64,000 nucleotides of DNA. It comes from Sphingomonas cavernae. GTDB taxonomy: Bacteria; Pseudomonadota; Alphaproteobacteria; Sphingomonadales; Sphingomonadaceae. Every line of letters starts with the position of its first letter. Within the stretch, counting starts at the first letter, position 1. The notes below the pieces were generated by a model that was given only the letters and a program-made list of their open reading frames with translations, ran no database searches and was not told where the DNA came from. The stretch covers positions 994,501 to 1,058,500 of the forward strand of contig NZ_QYUM01000003.1 of assembly GCF_003590775.1 (NCBI RefSeq). The letters run 5' to 3'. Of this stretch, positions 1-8,637 are shown piece after piece. The position numbers and the translations under genes are program-made.

Positions 1-615
1 CTCGACGCGCAGTTCGGCGCCGATCGCCTTGCCGGTCCAATCTTCGTCGCGGGTGTTTTTTTTGAGGGGGATGGGAAACCGGTTTCCATGGCGGTCTTTC
101 AGGACGGATTCGGCGCGGTCGAAGCCGAGTTTCTGCTGCGGATCGGCACGCAACTCGATCCTGCCAAGCGATACTATTCGCTCGAGGAAGCCGCTGACGC
201 GATCGATGCGGTTCATGTCGGATTGGAGATTGCGAGCTCGCCGCTTGGCGCGATCAACGATCTCGGGCCGGCGGTAACCGCTTCGGATTTCGGCAATAAT
301 AACGGCCTCGTTATCGGCGCCGCCATTCCGGATTGGCAGAATTCGGGATTCGCGACGTGGCCGGTGACTCTCGCCATCGACGGCGCGGAAATCGGCACAG
401 GTCGCGGCGACAGCATGCCCGACGGACCGGTCGGCGCGGCTCGTTTTCTGTTCGAGCTGATGGCCCGGCGGGGGATCGCGCTCCAAAAGGGGCAGTGGAT
501 ATCGTCCGGTGCGATCACCGGCGTCCATCGCGTGGCGCCGGGCGCGTCGGTTGAGGCGCGCTTCGGTGCGGACTATGCGGTGCGTTGCACGATAGAGGCG
601 GCGACCGCTCGATAA
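1..615 (+). CDS. 2-keto-4-pentenoate hydratase / fumarylacetoacetate hydrolase family protein (5' end outside window)
   Basis: The frame is open from the first base, so the start lies upstream and only the C-terminal ~204 residues are present. Visible family features are a central VGLEIASS stretch, DFGNNNGLVIG, and the C-terminal GTGRGDSMPDGPVGAARFL segment followed by SSGAITGV, typical of hydratases and decarboxylases acting on 2-hydroxy-dienoates from aromatic meta-cleavage or related keto-acid pathways. An internal ATG at 88 would remove part of the fold and is unlikely to be the start. The transporter gene follows 14 bp downstream, suggesting one catabolic unit. The exact substrate cannot be read from the sequence. 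Confidence 0.82.
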   Translation, partial: LDAQFGADRLAGPIFVAGVFFEGDGKPVSMAVFQDGFGAVEAEFLLRIGTQLDPAKRYYSLEEAADAIDAVHVGLEIASSPLGAINDLGPAVTASDFGNNNGLVIGAAIPDWQNSGFATWPVTLAIDGAEIGTGRGDSMPDGPVGAARFLFELMARRGIALQKGQWISSGAITGVHRVAPGASVEARFGADYAVRCTIEAATAR

Positions 616-629
616 ACGGGAGTAACAGG

Positions 630-1916
630 ATGACCTCGATCGAGGCAGAAGGTGTCGCTACGGCCGCTGCACGCGCTGGCCGCTACCGCTGGGTGATCGT
701 CGGACTGCTCTTCGTCGCCACCGCCATCAACTATGTCGATCGGCAGATGATCGGCGTGCTCAAGCCGACGATTCTCGGCGATCTCGGTTGGACCGAGACC
801 GACTATGCGAATGTCATCTTCTGGTTTCAGGCGGCCTACGCCATCGGCTATATCGGCTTCGGGCGTCTGGTCGACGTGGTCGGCGCGCGGCTCGGCTATG
901 CGGTGGCCTTTGTTATCTGGCAACTGGCGCATATCGCGCACGGCGGCGCCTATTCGGTCACGCAGTTCGCGATGGCGCGCTTCGGGCTTGGCATTGGCGA
1001 AGCGGGCAATTTCCCGGCGGGCATCAAGGCGGTCACCGAATGGTTCCCCGGCAAGGAGCGGGCCTTCGCCATCGGCGTATTCAATGCCGGCGCCAATGTC
1101 GGCGCGATCATCACACCCATTCTGGGCATGACCCTCGTCCCCGCCGTCGGCTGGCGCGCCGCCTTCGTCATCACGGGCGTTGCGGCGTTTGTCTGGCTGA
1201 TCGCCTGGTGGATCATGTACCGTCACCCGCGCCAGCATGCCAAAGTTTCGGCGAGCGAGCTTGCCTGGATAGAGCAGGATCCCGCCGATCCCGTGATCCC
1301 GATCGCCTGGCGCAAGCTTATCGGCATCAAGGAAACCTGGGCCTATGCGCTCGGCAAGTTCTTCATTGATCCGATCTGGTGGTTCTTTCTGTTCTGGCTG
1401 CCGGGTTATCTTGGCACGCGCTATGGGCTGGACCTGATGACCTTCGGACCACCGCTCATCGCCATCTATCTTTTGTCCGACGTTGGCAGCATCGCCGGGG
1501 GCTGGATGTCATCGCGCCTGATCAAGGCGGGCAGGACGGTCAACGCGGCGCGCAAGATCACGATGCTGGTTTGCGCGATTGCGGTTTTGCCGATCTTTTT
1601 CGCGCAGTCGATCGACAATCTCTGGCTGGCGGTTCTCGTGATCGGCATTGCAACGGCCGCGCATCAGGCGTTTTCCGCCAATCTCTATACGCTGCCTTCG
1701 GATGTGTTCCCGCGCGGCGCAGTGGGCTCGGTGGTGGGCATCGGAGGCACCGTCGGCGCGATCGGCGGCATGCTGATGGCGAAATATGCGGGTTTCATCC
1801 TCGACAGCTTCGGCACCTATACGCCGCTGTTTGCGGTGGCGGGCAGCGCATATTTCCTCGCGTTGCTGGCGGTGCATCTACTCTCGCCCAGACTCGACCG
1901 CGTCGAACCGCGCTGA
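630..1916 (+). CDS. MFS transporter, anion:cation symporter (hexuronate/phthalate-like) family
   Basis: A 428-residue major facilitator with about 12 hydrophobic segments. The first helix ends in NYVDRQMIGVLKP, typical of the ACS family (ExuT, GudP and relatives) that imports organic anions with H+ or Na+. The loop 2-3 motif is FGRLVDVVGARLG, a relaxed form of the MFS GxLaDrxGrR signature. The start at 630 was chosen over an in-frame ATG at 585 because 585 lies inside the upstream hydratase and an AACAGG element precedes 630. It probably imports the acid metabolised by the preceding hydratase; that link is inferred from adjacency. An insertion sequence begins 9 bp after its stop, but the protein looks full length. 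Confidence 0.88.
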   Translation: MTSIEAEGVATAAARAGRYRWVIVGLLFVATAINYVDRQMIGVLKPTILGDLGWTETDYANVIFWFQAAYAIGYIGFGRLVDVVGARLGYAVAFVIWQLAHIAHGGAYSVTQFAMARFGLGIGEAGNFPAGIKAVTEWFPGKERAFAIGVFNAGANVGAIITPILGMTLVPAVGWRAAFVITGVAAFVWLIAWWIMYRHPRQHAKVSASELAWIEQDPADPVIPIAWRKLIGIKETWAYALGKFFIDPIWWFFLFWLPGYLGTRYGLDLMTFGPPLIAIYLLSDVGSIAGGWMSSRLIKAGRTVNAARKITMLVCAIAVLPIFFAQSIDNLWLAVLVIGIATAAHQAFSANLYTLPSDVFPRGAVGSVVGIGGTVGAIGGMLMAKYAGFILDSFGTYTPLFAVAGSAYFLALLAVHLLSPRLDRVEPR

Positions 1917-1922
1917 CGTGCC

Positions 1923-2734
1923 CTAGGCGGCGTGGACGAATTTGATCCAAAGCCGGATGGCAGCGAGATGGACCATGCCGAGGAAACTTGAGGGCGTTTG
2001 ATCGTAGCGGGTGGCGACGGCACGATTGATTTTCAGCTTGCCGAACATTCGCTCAATGCCGTTTCGCTGCCTGTAGAGCTGCCGATCGTGCTCGATCCTT
2101 TCTCGGCGATTGGAGCGCGCCGGGATGACAGCCTGTATGCTGCGGCTCGCGAGATCGGCGCGAATGGCGTTGGTGTCGTAGCCTTTGTCGGCCAGCAGAG
2201 CCGCCGGAGCGCGGTCCGGCAGGCGGATCAGCGTGTCATAGGCCGTGCAGTCGGCGGCTTCACCACCAGTCAGGTGGAAGGCGACGGGGCGTCCTCGGGC
2301 ATCAGCCAGACAGTGAAGCTTACTGGTGAACCCGCCCCGCGAGCGGCCAAGAGCGCGTCGACAAGTCCCCCTTTTCCGCCCGCTGCCGAGACCTGGGCGC
2401 GAAGGGTGGTGCTGTCGATGCTGTAGTGTCCGGTGTCGGCCATGATCTCGGCAAGCGTCACCGACACGGCCTCCCAGACCCCGGCCTCGCTCCAACGACG
2501 GAACCGCCGGTAGATCGTGTTCCAATTGCCGTATTTTGGCGGGACATCGCGCCAAGCAGTCCCACAGCGCAGCCGCCAGAGTATGCCGTTGACTATCGAG
2601 AGATTCTGCTCAGGCCTGCGGCCGCGCCCTCGGTTCTCTGGCTCGATCGGCAGCAGACCCTTCAGAACGCGCCATTCTGCTTCGCTCAGATCGCCCCGGC
2701 TCAAACCTGCCTCCAAAAGGCAGCCTTGAATCAA
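1923..2734 (-). CDS. IS5-family transposase in two overlapping frames (programmed frameshift)
   Basis: Frame A (2734 to 2270; TTG start) carries the N-terminal DUF4096-like part (LSEAEWRVLKGLLP ... GTAWRDVP) and the first catalytic aspartate in SIDSTTLRAQ. Frame B (readable from about 2370 to the stop at 1923) carries ALGRSRGGFTSKLH, the second aspartate in LLADKGYDTN and the glutamate in RQRNGIERMFGKLK. The frames join at an A4G5 run on the minus strand (2367-2375), where a -1 shift fuses them into a complete DDE transposase, as is known for IS427-type elements. The stop codon of frame B abuts the left inverted repeat. A simple inactivating frameshift cannot be excluded, but the slippery run at the join argues for a functional element. 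Confidence 0.88.
1926..1942. repeat. Left terminal inverted repeat of the IS
   Basis: This 17-bp sequence, GGCGGCGTGGACGAATT, is exactly complementary to 2756-2772 and is flanked outside by TA. Confidence 0.92.
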
Positions 2735-2755
2735 CCCACACCGTCCACGTCAACC

Positions 2756-2772
2756 AATTCGTCCACGCCGCC
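2756..2772. repeat. Right terminal inverted repeat of the IS
   Basis: This is the exact reverse complement of 1926-1942 and is flanked outside by TA at 2773-2774. Confidence 0.92.
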
Positions 2773-2783
2773 TAATATCCCCC

Positions 2784-2822
2784 GGTTACGCCGGAATACT
2801 CTTGGGGTAGTCCGGCGTAACC
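2784..2822. other. 12-bp inverted repeat between the IS and the stress-protein gene
   Basis: GGTTACGCCGGA (2784-2795) and TCCGGCGTAACC (2811-2822) can form a perfect 12-bp stem with a 15-base loop. There is no T-run, so it is not a classic intrinsic terminator. It could be a regulatory palindrome in the leader of the stress-protein gene. Nothing else is recognisable between the IS and that gene. Confidence 0.5.
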
Positions 2823-2940
2823 CGGCGTATCGTCGACAAAGACTCCGGCGCACCTTGCTTCGTAGGATCACGTAGTTACGTTAGATCTGAACGATCCTAT
2901 CTTCATGCGCCCCGATCCACTGGCAAGGGAGTTATCGCCG

Positions 2941-3753
2941 ATGAAGACCATCCTGCTCCATGTGCACGACGATGCCGGCCAGGAGGCACGACTGCAGGCT
3001 TCGCTAGACATCGCACGCGCGACCGAAGGTCATATCTCGTGCGCTCAGATCACGCCCCTCGAATATTTCGTGGGTACCGATCCCTTTGGCGGCATGTATG
3101 CGGTCAAGGAGGTGCTCGCCAAGCTGCGTACCCAGGAAACCCTGGAGCGCGCGCGCCTTGAGGCGCGTCTCGAAACCGAGGGCGTGTCCTGGGATTGGCG
3201 GCAGTTCGACGGCAATGTCGTCCAGACGCTGGTCAGCTATGCGCGTCTTGCGGACGTCGTGGTGCTCAGCCAGCCCATGCGCAACGGCGATCCGTTGACC
3301 GAACCGATACCCGTGGTGCCCGATGTTGCGATCCACGCGCGCGCGCCGATCCTTTCCGTGCCGGTCAAAGCTCAGGCGCTGAACGTGGCGGGCAAGGCCA
3401 TGATCGCATGGAACGGATCCTACGAGGCCGCGCACGCGCTGCGTTTCGCGCTGCCGCTCCTCCGCCTTGCGGAATCGGTCCATCTTGTCGAGATCAGCGA
3501 CGATGCGCGGGAGTTTCCGTCGACCGCGGCCACCGACTATCTCTCGCGACACGGTATTGCAGCGGAGATGCAGGAAATACCACGGGCCGGGCGCGACGCT
3601 GGCGCAGCGCTGCTCCACCAGGCAGCGGAACTGGGCGCGAGCTATGTGGTCATGGGCGCTTATGGCCATTCGCGGCTGCGCGAGATGATGCTCGGCGGCG
3701 TTACCCGCAAGCTGTTAGGCGAGTCCCCGATCCCGCTGCTTCTGGCCCATTGA
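2941..3753 (+). CDS. Universal stress protein, tandem UspA domains
   Basis: A 270-residue cytoplasmic protein with two Usp folds: residues ~1-140 starting MKTILLHVHDD, and ~150-270. The second repeat carries the nucleotide-loop signature VVMGAYGHSRLREMMLGGVT (G-2x-G-9x-G). The second domain begins with KAMIAWNGSYEAAHALRFA, the usual tandem-Usp pattern. Such proteins bind ATP or act as stress adaptors; no specific partner is indicated. The ATG at 2941 is preferred over one at 2905 because it begins directly at the Usp strand and follows an AAGGGAG site at 2925-2931. It stands alone, with an IS upstream and a monooxygenase downstream. Confidence 0.88.
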   Translation: MKTILLHVHDDAGQEARLQASLDIARATEGHISCAQITPLEYFVGTDPFGGMYAVKEVLAKLRTQETLERARLEARLETEGVSWDWRQFDGNVVQTLVSYARLADVVVLSQPMRNGDPLTEPIPVVPDVAIHARAPILSVPVKAQALNVAGKAMIAWNGSYEAAHALRFALPLLRLAESVHLVEISDDAREFPSTAATDYLSRHGIAAEMQEIPRAGRDAGAALLHQAAELGASYVVMGAYGHSRLREMMLGGVTRKLLGESPIPLLLAH

Positions 3754-3911
3754 AGTCATTATCGGGCGGCGTTGCCGGGAGCGCCGTGAAGTCGCTCGTC
3801 CCAACCGGTGCAGCGTCGATTTGTTGTGGACCCTCGCGGCCATAGCGGGTTATGCTATGCTGACATAGGTGTTAATAGAAGATGCGGTACGAACCGCGCG
3901 CGAGAGGAAGA

Positions 3912-5429
3912 ATGGCTGTGGAGCATTTCGACGTGCTTGTCGTCGGGGCCGGCATTTCCGGCATTGGCGCAGGGTATCACCTTCAAAAACATTGCCCGGG
4001 CAAGCACTACGCGATCCTTGAGGGGCGCGACGCAATGGGCGGAACCTGGGATCTGTTTCGGTATCCCGGTATCCGATCCGATTCGGACATGTACACATTG
4101 GGCTATGCCTTCAAGCCATGGACCAATGCCAAGGCCATCGCCGACGGTCCCTCGATTCTCGACTATCTGCACGAAACGGCGCGCGAGCACGGCGTCGATG
4201 GCAAGATCCGCTATGGCCACAAGGTCAGGCGCGCGAGTTGGTCGAGCGAGGACGCGCGCTGGACGGTCGAGGCTGAACATGCGGGCGAGACGCGGCGCTT
4301 TACCTGCGGCTTCCTCTTCATGTGCAGCGGCTATTATGATTATGACGCGGGCTACACGCCCGAATTCAAGAGTATCGAGCAGTTCGCGGGACAGATCGTC
4401 CATCCCCAGAAATGGACCGGGGACGTCGATTACAAGGGCAAACGCGTCGTCGTGATCGGCAGCGGCGCCACCGCGGTGACACTGGTTCCCGAAATGGCCA
4501 AGGACGCGGCGCATGTGACGATGCTGCAGCGTTCGCCGACCTATATTGTTTCGCGGCCGTCGGAGGACCGGCTGGCCAACCGGCTTCGTTCGGTCCTGCC
4601 CGCCAAGCTCGCTTATGGCATCACGCGGTGGAAGAATGTGCTGCTCGGCATGTTCTTCTTCAATCTGGCGCGCAAACGACCCGAGCGCGTGAAGGGCAAG
4701 ATTCTCGAAGCGGTTACGGCAGAGCTAGGCCCCGATTATGACGTCGAGACCCATTTTTCGCCGCGCTACAATCCCTGGGATCAGCGGCTGTGCCTTGTCC
4801 CCGATGGCGATCTCTTCGAGTCGCTGCGCGAAGGCAGCGCCTCGATCGTCACCGACACGATCGACAGCTTCACGCCGCGAGGAATTCGGCTTTCGTCGGG
4901 CACCGAACTGAACGCCGATCTGATCGTGACCGCGACGGGGCTGAACATCAAACTGTTGGGCGGGCTCGAAGTCGTCGTCGACGGAGTGCCCGTCAATCCC
5001 GCGCGTTCGCTCGCCTACAAGGGGATGATGTATAGCGGCATTCCCAATATGGCCTCGTCCTTCGGCTATACCAATGCGTCCTGGACACTGAAGGCCGATT
5101 TGACCTGCGGCTATGTCTGTCGACTGCTCGAGCATATGGACAAGATCGGCATGCGGCAGTGCACACCGATTGCCGCCGATGACCAGGTGCCTGAGGAACC
5201 GTTCCTCGATTTCACCTCGGGCTATGTGCAACGCGCCGTCGACAAGATGCCAAAGCAGGGCGCGCACCGGCCGTGGCGCGTGCACCAGAACTATGCGCTC
5301 GACCTCCTGGCATTTCGCTTCGGAAAGCTTGAGGACGACGCGATGGTCTTTTCCAATCCCCGACGCGCATCCGAGCGCATCAAGGCGACCACCGCCCGGG
5401 AAGCGCCCGCGCCGGTCGTCGCGCCCTGA
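3912..5429 (+). CDS. FAD/NADPH-dependent Baeyer-Villiger-type monooxygenase
   Basis: A 505-residue class B flavoprotein monooxygenase. The N-terminal FAD Rossmann motif is VVGAGISGIGAG (~residues 10-21), followed by GGTWDLFRYPGIRSDSDMYT. The Baeyer-Villiger fingerprint FxGxxxHxxxW is present as FAGQIVHPQKW at about residue 158. The NADPH motif is VVIGSGATAVT at ~180, and the ATG motif TATGLN comes near the C-terminal half. It resembles the EthA-like subgroup, which oxidises ketones to esters or activates thioamides. Start 3912 follows GAGAGGAAG; a longer in-frame start at 3882 has no such site. It is monocistronic, and its substrate is unknown. Confidence 0.9.
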   Translation: MAVEHFDVLVVGAGISGIGAGYHLQKHCPGKHYAILEGRDAMGGTWDLFRYPGIRSDSDMYTLGYAFKPWTNAKAIADGPSILDYLHETAREHGVDGKIRYGHKVRRASWSSEDARWTVEAEHAGETRRFTCGFLFMCSGYYDYDAGYTPEFKSIEQFAGQIVHPQKWTGDVDYKGKRVVVIGSGATAVTLVPEMAKDAAHVTMLQRSPTYIVSRPSEDRLANRLRSVLPAKLAYGITRWKNVLLGMFFFNLARKRPERVKGKILEAVTAELGPDYDVETHFSPRYNPWDQRLCLVPDGDLFESLREGSASIVTDTIDSFTPRGIRLSSGTELNADLIVTATGLNIKLLGGLEVVVDGVPVNPARSLAYKGMMYSGIPNMASSFGYTNASWTLKADLTCGYVCRLLEHMDKIGMRQCTPIAADDQVPEEPFLDFTSGYVQRAVDKMPKQGAHRPWRVHQNYALDLLAFRFGKLEDDAMVFSNPRRASERIKATTAREAPAPVVAP

Positions 5430-5509
5430 CGGCTTGATGTCTGCGAAACCACGAAAGGCCACAAAAAAGGGCGGTTAGGCGCCCCGACGGATGCGGGCTG
5501 CCTCCTATA

Positions 5510-6034
5510 ATGCCGGTGAGTACGCGGCTCGGCGCGCGCCGGGCGCAGCGGCATTGGATCGCTTTTCAGACCCGTGTTCTCGCGATGAACGCTGCAGTCG
5601 AGGCGGGCAGGGCCGGTGAAGCGGGGCGCGGATTCGCCGTGGTCGCCGATCTTGTAAGCTCGCTGGCCATGCGCGCCGAGGAAGAGGCGCAGCGAGCGCG
5701 TGATGGTCTGATTGCGACTCAAACCGAGATCGGCACCGCCGTGGAAGCGGTGACGCGTGTGGATCGTGCGCTCGAGGAAATCGCCGCCGAGGTGACCAAG
5801 GTTCATGGGCTGCTTGGCCGGATGTCCGAGGACAACGCTGCGCAATCCGACGCGATTTCCGAGATTGCGACGGCAATCGGCGCGATGGACCGGTCAACGC
5901 AGCAGAACGCGGCGATGGTTGAGCAGACCTCCGCCGCTGCGCGCGGGCTGACCGATGAGGTGGCGACGCTCGCCGATCAGGCCGGGCGCTTTCGGACGGG
6001 CGCGGAGCGGCCTGCCCGGCGTCGCGCTGCCTGA
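5510..6034 (+). pseudogene. Decapitated methyl-accepting chemotaxis receptor (C-terminal signalling domain remnant)
   Basis: From about 5566 the reading frame encodes the chemoreceptor hairpin tip: [20 protein letters not shown] then [13 protein letters not shown], which matches the MCP core. The downstream helix follows with [20 protein letters not shown]. The sensor, transmembrane segments, HAMP domain and N-terminal coiled coil are all missing, and the ~18 residues before the homology (5510-5563) are unrelated. No ribosome-binding site precedes the nominal ATG. Several core residues deviate (TRVLAM where TNLLAL is usual). The best reading is the 3' remnant of a receptor gene whose front was deleted. 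Residual expression of a ~174-residue soluble fragment cannot be ruled out. Confidence 0.75.
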
Positions 6035-6139
6035 GCGTCGCCTCGTTGTTCCGTCGCTGCTCCGCCGCCGCCCGTCCTTATCGGCCAGGCGCTGCATTTT
6101 CGGGTTGTGCCGGCGCTCAGATTTTGGCTTTTGGCGCGC

Positions 6140-6982
6140 ATGACAATCGCCCGTCCGCGCCGTAGCGCGCTCTATCTTCCCGCTTCCAACGCTCGTGCCA
6201 TCGAAAAGGCGCGCACGCTGGATGCGGATGTCGTCATCCTCGACCTTGAGGATGCGGTAGCGCCTGAGATGAAAGCGCAGGCACGCGCGCAGGCGGTGAC
6301 CGCAGCCCGCGAAGGCGGATTTGGCGACCGTGAACTCGTCATCCGGGTGAACGCGATTGATACGCCGTGGGGATCCGACGATCTCGCCGCGGTCGCGAAC
6401 GCAGGCGCGGATGCCGTTCTGGCGCCCAAGGTCAGCAGCGCCGATGATGTCGCGGCCTATCGCAGCCGCCTTTCCCAGGTTCCGCTGTGGGTGATGATCG
6501 AGACATGCGCGTCACTTTTCCGACTTGATCAGATTGCGGCAGCGGGTCCTGAGTGCCTCGTCATGGGCACCAACGATCTCGCCAAGGAAATGCGCGCACC
6601 GCTGACGCCTGAACGCACCGCTTTTCACCCGGCGCTGGCAATGACCGTCGCCGCTGCCCGCAGCGCCGGGATTGCGGTGCTCGATGGGGTCTGCAACGCG
6701 ATCGAGGATCCGCAGGTTGTGGGTGCCGCCTGCGCGCAGGGCGTCGAATTCGGCTTCGATGGGAAGACGCTGATCCACCCCGCGCAGATCGAGGCATGCA
6801 ATGCGGCCTTCTCCCCCTCGCCAGAGGCGCTCGCGCACGCCCGCGCCGTGGTTGCAGCCTTTGCCGACCCGGCCAATGCGGGCAAGGGCGCGATCCGGGT
6901 GGAAGGCGGGATGGCGGAACGGCTCCATCTGGCGGAGGCCGAGCGGCTCATCGCAGTCGCCGCAGCGATCGCGAGCCGCTGA
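6140..6982 (+). CDS. HpcH/HpaI aldolase / citrate lyase beta-like CoA ester lyase
   Basis: A 280-residue TIM-barrel protein of the CitE family. Family features are RSALYLPASNARAIEKA at the N-terminus, ILDLEDAVAPEMK with the acidic metal ligands (~residues 33-45), VIRVNAIDTPWGSDD, MIETCASLF (~residue 118), MGTNDLAKEMR, and the C-terminal GKTLIHPAQIEACN. Relatives cleave malyl-, citramalyl- or hydroxymethylglutaryl-type CoA thioesters with Mg2+. No citrate lyase alpha or gamma genes are adjacent, so it probably acts as a stand-alone acyl-CoA lyase. Start 6140 was chosen because the family begins about 10 residues before the LYLPA strand. The next gene starts 1 bp after its stop, implying co-transcription. 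Confidence 0.88.
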   Translation: MTIARPRRSALYLPASNARAIEKARTLDADVVILDLEDAVAPEMKAQARAQAVTAAREGGFGDRELVIRVNAIDTPWGSDDLAAVANAGADAVLAPKVSSADDVAAYRSRLSQVPLWVMIETCASLFRLDQIAAAGPECLVMGTNDLAKEMRAPLTPERTAFHPALAMTVAAARSAGIAVLDGVCNAIEDPQVVGAACAQGVEFGFDGKTLIHPAQIEACNAAFSPSPEALAHARAVVAAFADPANAGKGAIRVEGGMAERLHLAEAERLIAVAAAIASR

Positions 6983-6983
6983 C

Positions 6984-7505
6984 ATGAGCGAGATGCGCGG
7001 AGGGATCGATATTGACTGGCGGCGGCTGGTCGACGGTACGCTTGCCTATGAAATGCCCTGGCCTGCCGCCGATGGCGATCGGTTCGAGCGGATCGCGCGC
7101 GGCTTTGCTGCGCATTATCAGCTCGACTGGCGTTCGCCCGACGCCTTCGGCTTTTCGCGCGGCGAGGGCTATACGCGCTTTGGGCGGCGCGATGCCTTCA
7201 ACTATGTCGATCGCGGCAGGGTCGAGCGGCTTCACGCGGAGGCGCAGCCGCTGGACAGTGAAGGTGGGAATGTCGTGCTGCTTCCGCCGGGTTATCGGGG
7301 GCTGCGCTTCACGCTCAACATGCGCGTAATCCTGATCTTCTACGCGGTGTTGCTGGCGACAGTGTATCTGGCCTTTTTCCCCGCGACCCCCGTGATTGCA
7401 TGGATCGCCGGGTTCCTCGCCATCTACGTGCTCCACATTCTGCTCGTGATCGCCAGCCTGAGGCGCAAGCTCGCAGGTTGGGTGGCGCGCGAGAGCTGGC
7501 ACTGA
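6984..7505 (+). CDS. Conserved membrane protein of unknown function
   Basis: 173 residues, starting 1 bp after the stop of the CitE-like lyase and therefore probably translated with it. Residues 1-110 are polar and look soluble, with many Arg, Asp and aromatic residues (for example GFSRGEGYTRFGRRDAFNYV). Residues ~113-155 form two hydrophobic segments (VILIFYAVLLATVYLAFF and VIAWIAGFLAIYVLHILLVI) ending in a short basic tail. There is no signal peptide, so the soluble N-terminal part is probably cytoplasmic with a C-terminal hairpin anchor. I do not recognise a named family. The codon use matches the neighbours. Confidence 0.7.
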   Translation: MSEMRGGIDIDWRRLVDGTLAYEMPWPAADGDRFERIARGFAAHYQLDWRSPDAFGFSRGEGYTRFGRRDAFNYVDRGRVERLHAEAQPLDSEGGNVVLLPPGYRGLRFTLNMRVILIFYAVLLATVYLAFFPATPVIAWIAGFLAIYVLHILLVIASLRRKLAGWVARESWH

Positions 7506-7646
7506 TCCAGGCCGGTCGCTGGCCCATAAGTCGTTCTCTGCTGTCGAAAAGCGCGGCGATCTGTTTGCATCGATATCGCGCCGTGCGCGTCTCCCGCGTC
7601 GATGCGGGAGCGCGCCCGGAGCGGCTTCGCGCCGCAGTCGGACGGG

Positions 7647-8087
7647 TCAGCCTTCGCTGGTGGAGGCCGTCCCGGGGGGAACGTCGAGTTCGGTCTGCGC
7701 CTTGCCCGCCCAGAAATGATCCATGCTGTACGGATTGGCCGGGTCCGATGCGAGCACCAGGAAGCCGCCTGCAATCGCCACATTCTTCAGGAACATCACG
7801 AGCTGCACCGGCTCGGCGAAGTTCGTGTGGAACATCAGCGCCGTGATCAGGCAGAATCCGGCGAACAGTATCGCGGTCGCGCGCGTGAACACGCCCGCCA
7901 GAATGAACAGTCCACCGATCAGCTCGAAAAAGGCCACCGGCCAGGCAAGCGCCTCGGGCAAGCCCGATCGGCCGATCGTGGCGCTCGTTTCCGCGATATC
8001 GACGATCTTGCCCCATCCACTGAAGATGAAGATCGCCGACAGGAGGATGCGTCCGATCAGCGTGGTTAGCCCATTGATCGTAGTCAT
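7647..8087 (-). CDS. DoxX-family membrane protein (copy 1)
   Basis: 146 residues with four predicted transmembrane helices: LIGRILLSAIFIFSGWGKI at the N-terminus, WPVAFFELIGGLFILAGVFT, ILFAGFCLITALMFHTNF and a fourth near FLKNVAIAGGFLVLASD. These are hallmark DoxX/SURF4-type motifs. Family members are inner-membrane proteins linked to quinone-dependent oxidation and redox stress; the exact reaction here is unknown. It lies 70 bp downstream of a second DoxX gene on the same strand, and the two are clearly paralogous (RILLSAIFI, LAWPVA, FELI/V, ALMFH, NFAEP/NDFADP, NV.A/LAGGF), pointing to a tandem duplication. Confidence 0.85.
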   Translation of the reverse strand: MTTINGLTTLIGRILLSAIFIFSGWGKIVDIAETSATIGRSGLPEALAWPVAFFELIGGLFILAGVFTRATAILFAGFCLITALMFHTNFAEPVQLVMFLKNVAIAGGFLVLASDPANPYSMDHFWAGKAQTELDVPPGTASTSEG

Positions 8088-8157
8088 GATTCCTCTCCCT
8101 TCTAACGAGGTATGGAGAGGTTGCGCCTATCCGCGCGCGGCGTCAACGAATGTGGCG

Positions 8158-8637
8158 TTACACGCGGCGGTTTCGCCACCGCCACGACCACGGCCGGCGA
8201 TCCGGTTCCACAGGCGTCGTACCGGGCTCACGCTCAACTACCACCGTTCTGCGGCGCGCCCGCCATGCGTCGAAGCTATGGGCGAGCGTGCCATAGGCAA
8301 ACAAGCTGAAGAAGCCTCCCGCCAGACCCACATTCTTCCAGAAATGCGCCGCCTGCATCGGATCGGCGAAATCATTATGAAACATCAACGCCGCGAGCAG
8401 GCAGAAAATCGCAAGCAACAGCGCCGCCAGGCGCGCGAATATGCCCAGCAGAATCGCGAGGCCGGCCACGAGCTCGAAAATGGCAACCGGCCAAGCGAGG
8501 TTCGTTGGCAGCCCGGCTGTTGCCATATACGCAGCCGTGCCGGAAATGTCGGTCATCTTGCCGATGCCGCTGATGATGAAGATGGCAGAAAGCAATATCC
8601 GACCTATCAGCGCGAACAAGCTACTGATTATGCTCAT
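8158..8637 (-). CDS. DoxX-family membrane protein (copy 2)
   Basis: 159 residues, with the same four-helix pattern as the neighbour: RILLSAIFIISGIGKMTDIS, LAWPVAIFELVAGLAILLGI, LLLAIFCLLAALMFHNDFAD, HFWKNVGLAGGFFSLFAYG. It differs by a highly basic and Trp-rich C-terminal tail of ~35 residues (RRPWSWRWRNRRV at the end) that should lie in the cytoplasm and may contact lipid head groups or nucleic acid; that is speculation. It is upstream of the other DoxX gene and probably in the same transcript. Its promoter region (8638-8827) is shared with the divergent TPR gene. Confidence 0.83.
   Translation of the reverse strand: MSIISSLFALIGRILLSAIFIISGIGKMTDISGTAAYMATAGLPTNLAWPVAIFELVAGLAILLGIFARLAALLLAIFCLLAALMFHNDFADPMQAAHFWKNVGLAGGFFSLFAYGTLAHSFDAWRARRRTVVVEREPGTTPVEPDRRPWSWRWRNRRV

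Larger units (their letters stand above)
1926..2772. mobile_element. IS5-family insertion sequence (IS427-like, ~847 bp)
   Basis: The element is bounded by perfect 17-bp inverted repeats, GGCGGCGTGGACGAATT at 1926-1942 and its reverse complement at 2756-2772. Both ends are flanked by TA (1924-1925 and 2773-2774), which fits the short TA target duplication of the IS427 subgroup. The interior carries one transposase split over two overlapping frames on the minus strand. The size, DDE residues and two-frame layout all agree with IS5/IS427. No copy of the ends was noticed elsewhere in the window. The insertion sits in the space between the MFS gene and the stress-protein gene and does not visibly break a gene. 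Confidence 0.93.
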
